Below are positions 63,079 to 64,000 of a stretch of DNA of 64,000 nucleotides, in pieces. The stretch comes from Montifringilla adamsi (Eukaryota > Chordata > Aves > Passeriformes > Passeridae), in contig JAGGNK010012559.1 of the NCBI GenBank assembly GCA_017590115.1, forward strand, positions 2,525,236 through 2,589,235, given 5' to 3'. The notes beneath the pieces were generated by a model. It had not been told where the DNA came from. It worked only from the letters and a program-made list of their open reading frames with translations, and searched no databases. The position numbers and the translations under genes are program-made. How positions within the stretch are numbered: position 1 is the stretch's first letter; the number at the start of each line of letters is the position of its first letter.

Positions 63079-64000
63079 ATTACCAAAACACATCAAGCTT
63101 CACATTCACAAAGGATTCTGTTTTAGTCCTTCTGTCACCTTTCAAGGTCTGCTTTTCCTCAGCATGTCTTCTCTCAGGTTTCTACTTAGACCAACAGACA
63201 AAGCTGCTAAGGCAGGAAACAGAAGCTGAAGCTCCAGCCTTTGGACAGGACTCTGCTGATGAATGTCCAGCAGTCCCACAGATGCCAGAGATGTTCCGCT
63301 CTGGGTTCCCTTGAGTATCTGAAGAGTATTTGCTAGAGGTAACTGAAAACTAAATGCATGCTTGCTAATTTTCTTGCCTCTTTCTTTAAAACTGGTCACT
63401 CCCTGGAAAGGATGGTGGCTGCTCTTAATCACCCTTACTTTGTCATGAAGCTGGTGCAGGCTTATCACACGGCTGTGCAGACACTGTGGGAGCATTTAGG
63501 CACCTGGGGAGGCAGAGGTTGCTCAGGAAGATTTAGGTGTAATTTAGACTATTCTCAGGGAGACAGGAAGCAAATTGAGGCTGTAGAAGGTCTGCAAGAT
63601 GTAGCTGATTCACTCTGGATGCCCAGTAGAAATGTGGGCAGATAGCAGCTCAGCAGCACACACTGACAATTGCAGAGCTGAGAAGCAACTGGGGCAGAAT
63701 GGAACCAACCCTGAAACCTTGTTCAGTAGTTATATATGAAATCCAGCTAGAAGACCTGCAGAGATAACTAAACACTGATGGGGAGAAAAGGAAGTAACAG
63801 GCAATTGCTATCTTCACCTAGGTGTTTTTAAGTATTTCATGCTTCCATAGCAACTGACATTTCCTTCATCTTCAACTTTAATCTCATTTTGTTTGCATTT
63901 ACCCAAATTTCTAAAATAGCCAGAAAATTAATTTTTGCATATAATTATTACCTAATGGATGAGACAAATGATTTTCTTAAAGCACACTTAACATGTTTTC
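63079..64000. other. Distal flank, no gene recognised
   Basis: Ordinary non-coding sequence after the CR1. Short open frames on both strands have no recognisable product. The last 150 bp are AT-rich. Confidence 0.5.

Overview
The window is nuclear DNA from a bird. The evidence is CR1 LINE fragments (several ending in the typical CR1 3' tail), GC-rich CpG islands at gene starts, large introns, and exons that read as vertebrate LUZP1 and KDM1A. The two genes lie tail to tail, the same convergent arrangement that neighbours KDM1A and LUZP1 have on human 1p36. I recognise no other protein-coding gene and see nothing that looks like a new multi-gene system.

Layout: 1-950 holds nothing recognisable. 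950-2250 is a CpG island with YY1 and CRE motifs and the likely 5' UTR exon of LUZP1 (plus strand). Intron 1 runs about 21 kb, to 22741, and contains CR1 fragments and T-rich low-complexity tracts. The large LUZP1 coding exon is 22742-26008, followed by two short coding exons (28985-29149 and from 29636) and a 3' UTR of about 4.4 kb with several poly(A) signals, the last at 34058. About 750 bp with a (TG)n run separates the two 3' ends. KDM1A (minus strand) runs from a poly(A) signal at 34850 up to exon 1 at 61753-61962. All 19 constitutive coding exons were found, with phases that chain without a break, and the alternative 60-nt exon 2a lies at 54015-54074. From 61961 outward a GC-rich minisatellite replaces the expected start of KDM1A exon 1. 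Beyond it are a CR1 copy and unremarkable DNA.

LUZP1 encodes a coiled-coil protein of actin structures, centrosome and midbody. KDM1A encodes the FAD-dependent histone H3K4 demethylase LSD1. They are neighbours by conserved synteny and no functional link is implied. The main points of interest are the broken or replaced KDM1A 5' end, the conserved exon 2a without a detectable neural microexon, the divergent C-terminus of LUZP1, and the alternative 3' ends of LUZP1 with Pumilio-type motifs.
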